A stretch of 64,000 bases of DNA from Colius striatus (lineage: Eukaryota > Chordata > Aves > Coliiformes > Coliidae): positions 18,546,850-18,610,849 of the forward strand of contig NC_084773.1 of the NCBI RefSeq assembly GCF_028858725.1, given 5' to 3'. Position 1 is the first letter of the stretch. Every line of letters starts with the position of its first letter. Shown here one piece after another: positions 47,001-58,740 of the stretch. Under the pieces are notes generated by a model. That model ran no database searches and had not been told where the DNA came from. It worked only from the letters and a program-made list of their open reading frames with translations. The translations under genes and the position numbers were made by a program.

Positions 47001-47814
47001 GGTAGGGAGTTTTCCTTGAACATTTGTTTCTTGACCATCTACTTCTGTGCAGTGAAACAATTCAAACACCTGATAAGAAGACTCAAAACAGGCAGCAACC
47101 CTTCTTGAAGTTGCCATATATCTTGAGGAAAGAATGCTGATGAGAAAGCAGAGCCTTCTTGGCCAGTGGCACAGGTAGATGTGCTATGACAGCGGAGCCA
47201 GGGCAGCACAGCACGCGATGCCACTGAGGCCACCGAGCACATGCGGGCGGAAGGATGTGGATTCCTCGGATAGGTGAGCAGGGTGAGAAAACTTCTGTGC
47301 AATCCAGTTCCCCTAACGAGAAACTTGAGAGCAAACAGTGTGGAGCTGCCTTTGAAGGAAACACAGGGAAAAGAGGCAAGGAAGAATTTGAGACTGGAGG
47401 TGCTGGGCCTCGAGCTATGTCAGTAAATGGAAACCTGCGTTCCCCCGATGACATACATGACTCAGCTGCTCGGCAGACCCGCAGCACGGCCTCCAGGGAG
47501 GTCAGGGGCTCTCTGTTGCTGCTGAATTTTGATCTGCCAAGTAGAGGTCTGTGACAGCTGACAAGGACAACAGAACTCCTCTGAGCGGTGCCAGGAATGG
47601 CCTGGCAGACCCTCTGCCCTTGCAAGCAGTGCTCGCTCCTCTGAACAACCCAGTTACAAACAGGAGGCAGCTCAGGGGCATGCTGACCCTCACAGGTGCC
47701 TTCTGAGGAGAACATGATGCTGCCAGAGTCTGGGGCACAGTGGGCAGCTCCCTGACCCTTCCACGCGACAGCCTCTGTCCTGCCAGCAGTGGGTGAAGGG
47801 TGGCCCAGAGCCAC
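44041..47814. other. Intergenic, downstream of PPP4R2
   Basis: I see no recognisable gene. AATAAA strings at 44522 and 45557 could serve longer PPP4R2 transcripts. GC content rises from about 47.1 kb. A long stop-free minus-strand frame at 47083-47817 overlaps the rise and has no recognised domain. Confidence 0.65.
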
Positions 47815-48170
47815 CACTGCCGCAGTGGGGACGAGTGGGACAATCGCCCTCTACAACGCCCTGAAAGGAGGTTGTAGTGAGGTGTGGGTTGCACTCTTCT
47901 TTCCAGTAATGAATGACAGGACAAGAGGAAATGGGCTCAAGTTGCACCAGGGGAGATTTCGACTGGAGCTGAGGCAGAAGTGTTTCCCTGAGAGGGGTGT
48001 CAGCCCCTGTGCCAGGCTGCCCAGGGAAGTGGGGTGGAGTGCCCAGCCCTGGAGGGATCCCAAAGCCGTGGAGCTGAGGTGCTGAGGGCCGTGGGTTAGT
48101 ATGAGGGGAGGGCTGGGACTCATGATCTTAAAGCTCTTTTCCAACTCACACGGTTGTGTGGCTCTCTGGC
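47815..48170 (+). mobile_element. CR1 LINE 3' part, plus orientation
   Basis: TACAACGCCCTGAAAGGAGG, AGGACAAGAGGAAATGGGCT, CAGGCTGCCCAGGGAAGT and CAGCCCTGGAGGGATCCC are successive CR1 landmarks. The diverged 3' end follows: CTCATGATCTTAAAGCTCTT with a degenerate terminal repeat near 48165. It ends at the edge of a CpG island. Confidence 0.85.
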
Positions 48171-48247
48171 AGGGACGGGCGGCGCGGCGCGGCGCGGCCG
48201 GCAGGGGGCGCCGCCGCATAGCTAAAGCGCGGCTGTGGCGGCGCCAT
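48150..48247 (-). other. Candidate minus-strand first coding exon (speculative)
   Basis: From the ATG inside the YY1-type motif, the frame reads MAPPQPRFSYAAAPPAGRAA, then PRRPSLPESHTT, 98 nt in all. It then meets the consensus donor GT|GTGAGT at 48149, which lies in the tail of the CR1 copy. Without splicing the frame stops three bases later. I recognise no protein family and see no matching downstream exon to the left, so this is a hypothesis only. Confidence 0.2.
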
Positions 48248-48251
48248 TTTG
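48241..48251 (-). promoter_or_regulatory. YY1-type motif overlapping an ATG
   Basis: On the minus strand the site reads CAAAATGGCGC. Its ATG (48247-48245) has A at -3 and G at +4, which is the optimal start context. Confidence 0.5.
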
Positions 48252-48298
48252 TGGGCGGTCGGAAGCGCGGGTGGGAGGGGCACGCGCGGCGGATCCCC

Positions 48299-48340
48299 GG
48301 GCCCGATCCCGGGCCCGATCCCGGGCCCGATCCCGATCCC
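48299..48340. repeat. 12-bp tandem repeat GGGCCCGATCCC, 3.5 copies
   Basis: Three perfect copies (48299-48310, 48311-48322, 48323-48334) are followed by a half copy (GATCCC). The unit contains the palindrome GGGCCC. Because 12 is a multiple of 3, it is translated as a repeating four-residue motif in every frame, which explains the collagen-like open frames here. Confidence 0.9.
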
Positions 48341-48490
48341 CCGGTCCGGTCCCCCGGCCAGGTCCCCTTGCTCGCTGCCCCTGCCCTCCGCCCGTGCTGT
48401 GGTGCCCGACTCGCCGCTGAGGAGCGCCCCGCGGGGCACGAGCACTGCCTGAGGCTCCCGCCGCGGAAAGGTCAAAGACGTGAAAATGAG

Positions 48491-51400
48491 TGAAATGAGG
48501 CGGGGGAAAACAAACAGAGTTGCTTTTATGTATTTACATTGGAAACAGCCTTAAATCTTCAGTTTCGTGGGGTATGACGAGGCATTAAACGGCTGCTGCG
48601 TTCAAGGATCGTGCTCTGAAGTGCCAAATCAAACGGGCTTCCCCCCGTCGGGAGGTGAGCTTCTGAATTAAACTGGATTTACTAAAAGAACCCCTAAAAA
48701 CCAAATAACGTAGCAAATCGGGAGTACTGTCATAACTTTAAATCCTGCCCTTTTGAAGTCGCACACTTTTGCAGACGGTGGTGCTGAGCTTGCCCCTCCT
48801 CACAGGGACAGCTGAGCCGTGTCTGTGTTAATTTCACCGCTCCAGGAGGTGGAGCTTTAGATTAACCAAATGTTACAGTACAGTCAAACGGGCACCGGAC
48901 AGGCTGAGACATGAGCCGTGGAAACGTTTTTGCTCCTTCCCTGTCCAACGTTGGAAAGTAAGGATAGAGCTTGCCCAGCTTTCTCAAAGCCCCTCTCCCC
49001 ACCTTTTCCCACATGATGGAACCCAGCCTTATGGTTTGAAGTGGACTAAATGACTTCTTCAGGTGATTTCTACCTCCAATATCCCGTACACATTTCTGGA
49101 CAGTTTCTTTTATTGCACTAAAGTTTCCCTGAGCTGGTTCACAGTGGCAGTAGGAAGGTAGGCAATGGAGCATTATCCTTCCTTGGAATCAAAATATATC
49201 AAACCCAGAACCTCAAATCTGAGGCTTAGGTGAAGTGTCTGGGAAGCTGAGGATGGCTCCTGCAAGGAATTGTAAGAAAAATGAGAGAGTAATTGGACTT
49301 TTCTTCTCCAGGTAGTTTCTTTTTATGTCTTATTTCTGGTGTCTAAGATATTTTCCAGTCTAATTTCAGAAATCACATGGCACAGCTCAGCTGTTTGTGG
49401 TGTTTCAGATAATTCTACTCTCTAATGTAATTGTCTTTCAGCATTGGGTTTATTTTTCCCTAATGTAAGGTTGTCTGAGGTTGGTTGGAATGCAGGGAGG
49501 TTTAACTTCTGCCAAATTAAAGCCAACAGGGGATCGTGGCAAATGTTCACCACAAACTTTCTTTATTCCATGCCACTTGCCCATGATATACCTAAAGGTG
49601 TCCCTATTCTTTCAACACACATCTGTATTTGAGTGCCAGGCTTTTCCTCTCTTTGGGACCACTCTCCTCAGGTGTTTCTTGATCCTTTATCTTTGTTTAC
49701 AGATGAGTCCCAGTGACTCCAGCTGCTCTTTTCTGAACCCTTGGGCCCATATTGAGTTTTATTAACTCGTAAAGACTCTGAGGAGACATGCTGGGTTGTC
49801 CCTCAAGGAGATAACTGTTTGTGTGTGAGACAGAGAGAGACTCCTCCTTTCCCCTGGCGTCACTTATCTCCCTGGGAATCTGAGCAAGGAGTGGCTGTCC
49901 GGGTTTACATGGGCCTCTCTCCAGGCACTTTCCACACCCAGCATCTTGTCTTTGGCTGTTATGGTGCTGGGGCCTCCTCAGACAACAACAGTCTCTGGTC
50001 AATGACTGTCTACACCCCTCATCTATTCGAGGAGTGATTCATGAGAATTCCTGATTAACACTGGGAGCAGGATGCTGACACATCTTTTTTTCCTGCCAAA
50101 GTGACTGCTCTGATCACTGGGTGATCTGGTGACACTCAAAATTACTCTTTGTTTGTTTTTCTTTTCTGGGCCCATACAAGTTTGACTCTTCTCTGTACCA
50201 GGGAGAAATGAAAACTTCTGTCAGCATGAGGTGCTTCTTTCTGTGTAATAGTGTAATTTAGAATACAATCTAAACAACGAAATGAATGCCTTGCTTTCTT
50301 GGTGCTGTAGGAATATCAGAATTGATGTGTGCCTTATACCAGCTCCTTTCTACTTCTGTTCTTTTGATTATTTATTCCTTTCTGCATCCTCTTTCAACTC
50401 AGTCAAAGAGCTGTGCTCTCTGCACTAAAGGCCCTCCTCTTCAGATCTCTCTAGCTGACTGCAGGTCTTGTCTACCTTGTTTAAATATATGTGTTCCAGG
50501 GGGCCTGTGTGTGACTAGAACTAGGCACAGAGCCTCTGCTTAGAGATCTGGTAGTACCTGTGCTAAAATGAGCCAAGAAAACACAAGTCTTGACTACGTG
50601 ATGCTGAAGGGGATTGTTCTGTAAGCAGCAGTTTTGCTTTACCAAGGCATTATTGCAGAACTGTGTTGGTTCACACAACACATGGGCTGGTGAAGCTCCT
50701 CCACAGACACATATCTATCTGTAAAAATGGAGCAGCCTGATCTCTTACAGCTCAGTTACTAAATAACCATCTTTTAAACATAAATATTTTCTTCCTGTCC
50801 ATTGAAAACGTTTACAGTGGAACTTTCACCCTGAGATATACTTAATTTCTTAGGTATTTTTAAGTAGTAAAGTGAACTTCCAATTTAGGAACTTAATGCA
50901 AAACATTAACCTAATCTTTGCATTTTTGTAAGCAATCTTCATAAGCTTCACATGAGTGTGCAGGAGGGACCTTCTCTGTTAACACCTAATTCATTTCAGC
51001 TGTGACTGTGTCTGTCAGCTGGCAGCAACACAAGCCCATCAGGCCAGCAGTGGTGGGTAGGAACAAAAGAGGCTGGGCTGCTTACAGGTTTGGATTGTGG
51101 TGGGTTTTATTGCTTTTGTGTAGGTAAAGGATGGTAATGTCTGATTATCTCTCTTTGTAGAACCTAAGGTAGTGTTTTTAGTTCAATGAAAGATGCCTTA
51201 GGCGGAAGGAAAGCTATGTGATGTGGTGAGATCTGGTGTGCTATTGAAATGGCTGGGGTCTTGACTTAACAAACAGAAGTCAGGGATTTGGAAGGAGAGG
51301 GGTTTCTGAAGGGATAGTGTCAGGTGCCTCCTGACAAAGCTGGGGCTTTGAGCCCAGGTCTCCTGTTTGGGGCAATGTGGTGCCCTGTGGGAAGTGGCAG

Positions 51401-54400
51401 TGCTATGGAGGTAGCGTAATGAAGAGTATCTGCTCTTTAGTGGTTGGGGAGGAAAGCTCCCCTCTAAAGGGGAAGGAGGCAAAGAGGCCATCTCTGAAAT
51501 TACCTGAATTTGTGCTGAGTAATTCTGGAGTAACCAGACTCCTCTGCCTTGTTTTGAAGTGGATAAAAAGGCAAGTGCCTGTTGTGTGTTACCTGTTTGG
51601 ATTTAAGCCACTTATGTAGTAGCTTGTAGAGTGCAACATCTTGAGGGACCAGTATGGCTTTGATCAGCTTTTGATAATGAGCAATTAATAATACTCTTAC
51701 CCTCTAACAGAAGCATTTTTTTCTCAGGAGATGCTAGTAAGCAGTTTTGTAGTGGTTTTCTCAGGTCTAACACAGGACTTGTGTCTTACTGCTGGGTTGT
51801 ATGAGCAATCTCCTTGGGGAGGTGAAGTGTAAATAAAAAAGCAGATGAACTGTGTGGCTACCATAGAGCTCAAAAAAAATTGCTATTGTGCAAGTGGCCA
51901 GATGAGCTCTCTTCCAGGCCATCTGATACATCTGTGCTCTCCAAAACAGCCGTTCAAGGAATCTCTGTGCTCGCTGTGAGTAGAGCAGAGCAGCTGCACA
52001 GTGAGGAGAAACAGGCCAGCCAGCTCTGGGGTGTGAAGGTGCAGGCTGCCTTGCCAGCAAAGGGGCTTCTCCTGCTCCACCTGGTTTCCTGGGTGGGCAA
52101 GTGATGTATTGATTCTCAGTTTCCATGCAGTGTCTGGCTGTTAGGTCTGGCTTTGATTTATTTTGGTGTTACTTTTAACTGTGACTCCGGTGGGTTCCCA
52201 GCCTGTGGGAATAAGTGAACAGGTTTCACTCTTTCCAACCAAGCTGTGGAGGAAGTTTGCCTGGGACAGTGGTAGCTTCACCTTGTGTGTACACCCTAAG
52301 GCAAACTGGATTTGACTTCCGAACTGTAAAAGGCTCTCATGTGGAAGTGCTGAGTTCTTTTGCATAGGGTTAACTGAGAAGTCTGAGGAAAGTCAGTCAG
52401 CCTCCCATGGATAAAAGAATTTCCCCATGTGGCACCTTCTGCAGGGATAGGTTTCAGTTGCAGCTGTATCATTCTTCTGCAGTCAGTGGCAGGCTGTTAG
52501 CTATGGTGTCTGGGGCTCCTTTTCTGGGTGTGCTCTCAATCTGAGAATGGTCTATAGTCTCTCCTCCTTTCCCACCTCCCCCCTGGAGTTATTTAGCACT
52601 GACTAAACTGAAGAGGGCATGACAGTGCTAGACAGATGTTAAGAGCAGCTGGTAGTAAACTAGCAGTCTGAGTGATCTGTGGACAACATCTGAGAGGTCA
52701 GCCGTAAGATCTTTGATCAGGCAAATTCACTTGAAGGACAGATTTGACAGGAAGGCAGGATTAAACCTCACAGTAAAAAAAGTTCCTAAAACTTTCTCCT
52801 CCTAGCAAGCTTCTTTAATTAGGAACACTAAGTCTTGCCATGTTTTAAGACTTGTGGTTTCCCTTCCATAAGTAAATACAAAGCAAATGTTTCATGCAGA
52901 TGCATTTGAGGAGTGTGATTTTATGTTGGAAACTGCTGCTTTTAAAATGCAAGTATTTATTTGCTGGTGGCTCCACAGCCTCCCTCTGGCTGGCTAGTTG
53001 TTACAAGCAGCCACTCCAGGGCCAGTGGCTGTGCTCTAGATGGACTGGCATATGTCTGGGACTTCTGCTTGTGGGAAGGCTGGGAAGCTTTTCTTTTTAA
53101 ATAGCAGTATTTAAGACAATCTTTGTAGGAGTGTAATGAGAAAACTGTAATGCAGTAGAGGGGTAAGAAGAAGGGGAAACTGGAGATGAGTGAGAAAAGT
53201 TATAGGTAGATCAAACAGTTTGTGGCAGATTGGGGACATAAACCTCTTACTTCTGAGTAAGGAAGGCTTTGCTTCCCAGAACTGAATGCATGAAATACTG
53301 TTAAAACATCACTCTGTCCTTTGCCATCAACTGGCGTGAAGCTATTCAAAGGATCTGACCGTCTCTGTGTGGTGTTTGCTAATCTAAATCTACTGCAAAT
53401 GGATGGAGGAGCTGGTTAACTTCTCATGTGAAAGGTTATTCCCTAGCTGAAATTGCTTTAGGTGGCTCAGCTGTATTTTGTCAATAAAATGTGCCATCAG
53501 TGGAGGAATTGGCAGTAAAGTAGCTTCTGTGTGCTTGTGAATGGAAAGCACGTTTTAAGGGCAGCAATAGAGTACTTGGTAGATGCAGTCAACAATTGTA
53601 TCATTACAAAGTCTGTTTTCTGGGATGTGGAATCTGAATGTGTTTAATTGCAGTGGGCTGATATGATTTAAAGCTCAGACCTGATTCTTTTTCATCTGTT
53701 TTGGCTGCTATAAAGTGAACTGTGTGATGCATATGAGTTGCCACGCTAGAGAGTTCAGTTAGGGGAAGAAAATGGGGCATTCCTCGTGTATTTGTGTTGG
53801 GAATACAGCCTGTAACATCTCTATGAAAGAAAAGAAGTACATTGAATGTTTGGTGGTCTTCTGGCATGGTATGTGAGATCAAGCCTTTTCCATTCCAGGC
53901 AGATGAGGTAGGAAGGTTGTTGCCAAGTGGTGACTTTCTGAAACTTCAGCAAGTTTTAGTGCTGATTTCCATCCCCAACTTACACACATGAGCTAAGCTG
54001 CCCATTTCCTGCTTGTCCTAGTAATTTAAGCTGTATTGACAAGGACCTACAGACCTTTTGTTGTGCTAGCCACACCTTGCACAAGGCCTGACCTTTGATG
54101 GGGAATAGAGATGTTATTGTAGAACAAGTGGTCTTGAACAGTGAGTGTTCCAACAGCTCTTCCCTGTCTACGTGAAGTAGGATCCTATTTGTAAAGGGCC
54201 TCTTCTGCAAGTTATTTAAGAGCAGCATGTTGTGGGGCACATGAAAGAAAATAGCAAAATACTGTCACTTAAAGCTTCTAGCTGATTAAGATCAGCTGTA
54301 TCATGTTGGCTGTTTCAGCCCATGAGCACTGTAAGGAGTAACTTGCACATACTTGAAAAGTGAGCCTTTGGAATTGTATCATACCACTAATTCTTCATAA

Positions 54401-57400
54401 ATGTTTATGAAATCATATCCTTAGTCAATACAAATATGAAATATACTGTAGCTGCGCCATGTGGAAACTTCTGATGAGTCAGTCCAACAGTACCTGTGTG
54501 TCCTGCTACCAAAGAGTGACCCTGGGTATATTTGAATCATTCTGCAAAGGGTTCTGTGGGCTAAGGTCTCGGGCTGTGGGCATCCAGAGACAGAAATGGC
54601 TTTTTTACAGTTTCTCACCATTTCAAAGCAAGCTTAAAAATGAGTGGAGGCTGCTGTCTTGCTGAGCTGCTGCAGGGACACAGAGCTGAGAAGATCCTGC
54701 TAGTCCTTCTCTGTGGGGATGTGGCTGTGCCCAGGCTTTGCTGTGGCTCTGCTGTAATATAGTGGTGGGAAAGGGATGGCTTTGATGTCAATGGATATAT
54801 TTGGCTGTGGGTGCAGATGCCAGCGGCACCTCTGGCTTTATGTGTTCTTCCTGCTAATCTCTGCCTTACCCTCTGAGTAGCAGCAACTTTGGGTAATCTA
54901 TGACAGAAGATGGGTTGATTTAGCCTGTTTTCAGACTTGAAGAGCCCTGAAGGACAGCCATGCTCTGGCATATGTCATCCGAGCCAGGTGGCTGTCCTCA
55001 GTGTGATATTTTGGTGAGTGCTGTCCTGCCTGATGATAAAAAGACAGGATTATGGAACAGCTGTGTTACCTCACTGCAGGGAGGGGAGCAAGGGGTGGTT
55101 TTGTGAAAAATGCTGTTGGACCAAGTATGTGTTTAATATCAAGCAACCTAAAATAAAAAACGATACCTATTTAGACTCAAGAACTGATTCAAAGAATGTG
55201 GCAATTATAAAACCAATCCAAATTCCATTTTTGCATGAACCTCAGGAAAGAGACTTGTTCTTTGCAGTTTACATGTGAGGTAAAGCACTTTTTCTTTGTC
55301 ACACAATCTTTTCATTATTTTCTTGTTGCAGCAGGGTACAGGTTTGGTTGCTTTAGGACCAGAAGGATTAATATATTTGGTTTATATTCATGAAGCACCT
55401 AGCAGCTTCAGCCAGAGATCAGGACTCTTTCATATAAGATATTATTTCTAAAAGAATAGTAAAAAGCTCTTCTACCACATGGTGCAGTTTATCAGTTTCC
55501 TCCAGCTGAAGACCCAGACTGCTTCTGAGGGCGCGTGTTCAATGGAGGTTTAAATCAAATGTGAGTGATATTGTGTAGGAATATCACATGAAAAACTGGT
55601 TTGATGTCAGCAGTTTTGACCAATGTAGAATCTTTTATTTTTTGCTTTGGTACAAAAGCAGCCACCATTTTAGTACTCTGGTGACTGCTTGAAAAGAAGA
55701 ACGTGCTCTCTAAAGGTGGGGAGGAGAGTTTTGAGTAAGTATTTCCTCACTTGAAAGGCAAGATATTAAAGAAACATAGCATAAAGAAATGATCAGACTT
55801 TTCCAACATCCTCAGCTATGTTTTCCTTATTCACAGGATACCACAAGAGTGGTGATGAAATAGGTGTGCAGACTGTCAGTGAAGGCTGCCCTTACTGGGG
55901 TTCAGAGGCAGACTTTCTTGGTATTGCCAATTTTGTGGCAACCAAGTCATCTTTTGATTGGGAAATGTACTAGTTTACTGACTTTGGTCATGTATACCTC
56001 TGCTGAGGGGAAAAGGCGCCACTCTGTATTGTAACCTTCCTGAATCTGTTCCACCTCTGATCTGGCCAAGAAGTAGAGCTGTGTGGGGACAAGGAGGGAG
56101 CACAAAGTTTATTCTGGAGCTGGGACTCTGCCCTTTTCTAGAGGACAAAACAAGGCATTTGATCCAGGTCTCTCCTGCCCTGTGACTATGTCATCCTTGA
56201 CCATTGAATTATATATTAGTGTGTTTTTTTTCTCAATCAAAAGATGGCATAGGAATCTAGGTGGGAGGAGACTGTCTGTGATCCTGAAAGGGTGTTTTCA
56301 GCCAACTGTGCAGGTGGGTCTCGCTGGTTTTCAGTTGCTCTGGGGGAACGCTTTTAGAAGAAATTTGATACTATGGTGCTTATGAATGGGTGGGTTTTTT
56401 TCTCTTGCTGCTCCTGTTGCTCACTTAATTATAAAACCTGGATAAATGTACCTTTTGGTATAAATATTACTAATGTTGGCAGTAATTGAAGGTGAAACTG
56501 GCAAATGTATCTATCAGGCCATTTCACAAAGTAATCATTTATGAACATAGCTCTATTAATTTGTTTAGTCAGATGCAGAGAAGCAATAAAAGTGATTGAC
56601 TAAAAACAATTAAAACAGTAAAAGTAAATTGTTGTGTGCATTAAAACCTGCTGAGCCTGTCAGATGAAAATTGTAGGTTTAAATGTGAAAATTAAAGCTA
56701 TTGATTTTAGCTAGTGTGTATGTGGCTACCAGAGTCTTAATTTGTTCTAGTTTTCTTAGCTAAAAGTTGCTGAGACAAGAGTAAAGATAATCCTAAAATT
56801 CAGTCCCCAAAAGGCATCAGCCTTCAAAAGGCATACATGATAAATATTTGTGTTGTCCTGGAGACTTGTGTTAACCTCCAGTATATGGAAACTGCAGAAC
56901 TGAATATAAATATTTAGCACTAATGGTAACTTATTGTAGTTCAAAGAGGTGAGGAATGAGACATTGACACCAGAGAAAAGACAGTGTTGCTACAGACTAG
57001 AGTACAGGGCTTCTCGCTTAATTTATGTGTGTGACTTTATTGTCATTTTATTTTTTATGTGTTACAGTAAATCTTGCATTCAATGAACTGTTATCTGTTA
57101 GTATTCCATTAAAATGATATCACAGAGTGCTCTATCTGGACAGGTATTAAGGGATAGTGGTGGGGAATGAGACCCTGGTCTGTGTGTGATGGCTTCAGCC
57201 ACTCAATAAGGGCCACTGTCATGAATGGAATGAGTTGGGGCTTTAAGCAAGTATTATGTGTGTTGACTTGCCAACGTTAAGCAGTAGGTCCCTGTATTAA
57301 TTCCTCTTATAGTTTCTTTAGATCTCTCTATAAATCACCCCTTTAGACTGTAAATTGTAATATTTGATGTTTAACCACCTGATCAATAGACAGAGATTTT

Positions 57401-58674
57401 TCTTCAAATCTTACTTTGGGGAATGTAAAGCACATCCTGCAGCAGCCTCAGCTCTTTCTCATCAGAGAGCAAGCTCTAAGAGACGTTCTGTGACTTACAA
57501 ACACTGAATTGCAGTGGACTAAACATTTCTGACCCCAACGTTGCAGGGGAGGGGCACTCAGGAACTCAGCTGCTCCAGCCTTCATGGGGCTGTAGTGGGG
57601 AGTATGGGGGGCTGGCAGGGAACGATCCAGTGCTCCAGTGCTGTGCCCTGACTCTGAGTCTGTTGGAGGGGAGCTCACACAGGAGCAATAAACTGTTGGA
57701 AAGGCAGAGCAGCTGATTTGGGGGCATGTTGTTTGAAGCACCTTCAGGACCACTGCAAATGCAGAGTTGCAGGATGTTTGTGGAGCTGGGTGCTTAGGAT
57801 CAAAGCAGCAGTCATGTCAGTATTACTGGCATGAACACTGACTACTAAGCTGCCCCCTTCTGCCTTCCAGTCTGCTGGGCTGAGAGAGGCATGCATCTTG
57901 GAGCAAAGAACTGCATCCTGCACAGTGTGGTATTGCAGGGGCGCATTTGTCGCATCAAACTGTTTGCCTTTGTGAAAGTAACCTGCTGGAGAGTATTGGG
58001 ATGGCAGAAGTGAGAAGGGGAGAGATGGGGAAAAGTGTGAATCTTTCTATGTGCCTGAGCAGCACAGAGTTCACAGGCAGTGTTTGCCTCAATGTTACTC
58101 TAATGAAAAATTCAGATGCTAGAGCTGATTCACCTGAACGCCGTGGTACACATCACATGTATCGGGAGTCTGTGTCACCAGATGAGCTCTTTCAGCATAT
58201 ACTTGCAGTAGGTAACACAATAGAGAATACAAATGACTTGCAATCACTGCACAGCTAGCTGAAGTTTCTCTTTATGCTTGTCAAAATAGCCAGTTCTGCG
58301 AACATGCTGTGGGGTAGGCACATTGATAATGGTGTTACTGAAATGCCATTGAGAAGCAGACAACTTTTACTTGTCTAGGGATACTTTTTAATGTTTGAAC
58401 AGTAGCTCCATAATCCTTGTTTAGCAGTAAGTCATGTTATATTTCAGCTGTTTGTTCTGGATTAGAATGTGCCATTTGAAATAGGGGGAAGAGCTGCTGC
58501 CACCTGCCCTCACAAGCAGTGCTGTCCTCCAGCAGGATGCTCGTCCCCGGCGCTGTGGGGGCACGTCCTGCCATATGTCAGATCCATCACGTGTGAGTAG
58601 CTGAGGGGAGAGGTGGTCCCCACAAGAGGCTTAACTTCTAACAGTTACAAGGGAGCTGTCAAAGGGGTGTTGCT
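48491..58674. other. Intergenic, no gene seen
   Basis: This is mostly unique sequence of ordinary composition. A possible CR1 3' end lies at about 49.04 kb. The stretch 49.6-50.05 kb has an LTR-like feel but no defined ends, and 56.4-56.76 kb is AT-rich with several TAATTA-type motifs. No conserved protein domain is recognised in any translated frame. Confidence 0.65.
49036..49100 (+). mobile_element. Possible CR1 3'-end remnant
   Basis: AAGTGGACTAAATGACTTCT followed by TCAGGTGATTTCTACCTCCA resembles the CR1 3' end (TGGACTAGATGACCTCNNGAGGTCCCTTCCAACC type) with many changes. The terminal 8-mer repeat is not visible, so this is uncertain. Confidence 0.4.
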
Positions 58675-58740
58675 TCTGGGCTCTGATTCAGCAAAGCTCC
58701 TGAGCATATGCTGAAAGGCTTTGCTGAATCAAGTTCTAGC
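58675..58740. mobile_element. Palindromic MITE-like remnant
   Basis: The 14-bp perfect inverted arms TGATTCAGCAAAGC (58684-58697) and GCTTTGCTGAATCA (58718-58731) flank a 20-bp loop. The loop contains a second palindrome, AGCATATGCT. The outer sequence GGGCTCTGATTCAGCAAAGC resembles the terminus of an ancient palindromic repeat that I recall from turtle and crocodilian genomes. If so, this copy has lost most of its interior. The family name is not assigned. Confidence 0.55.

Larger units (their letters stand above)
48165..48490. promoter_or_regulatory. Orphan CpG island with YY1-type motif
   Basis: These roughly 325 bp are dense in CG dinucleotides, with GGCGCGGCGCGGCGCGG runs and the YY1-type GCGCCATTTTG at 48241-48251. 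The island lies about 5.7 kb beyond the PPP4R2 stop, so it is not that gene's promoter. Splice-donor consensus sequences lie on both sides, at 48149 on the minus strand and 48655 on the plus strand. It could be the promoter of an unannotated transcript, an enhancer-associated island, or simply a GC-rich patch. Confidence 0.6.

Noticed and set aside
48235-48493. Collagen-like PGPIPGPIP and PDPGPDPGPD frames
   Set aside because: They are direct products of the 12-bp repeat in different frames. A repeat whose unit is a multiple of three always gives this appearance.
49600-50060. Possible LTR-like segment
   Set aside because: The texture suggests an old repeat, but no TG...CA ends, target duplication or known consensus could be seen, so it was not annotated.
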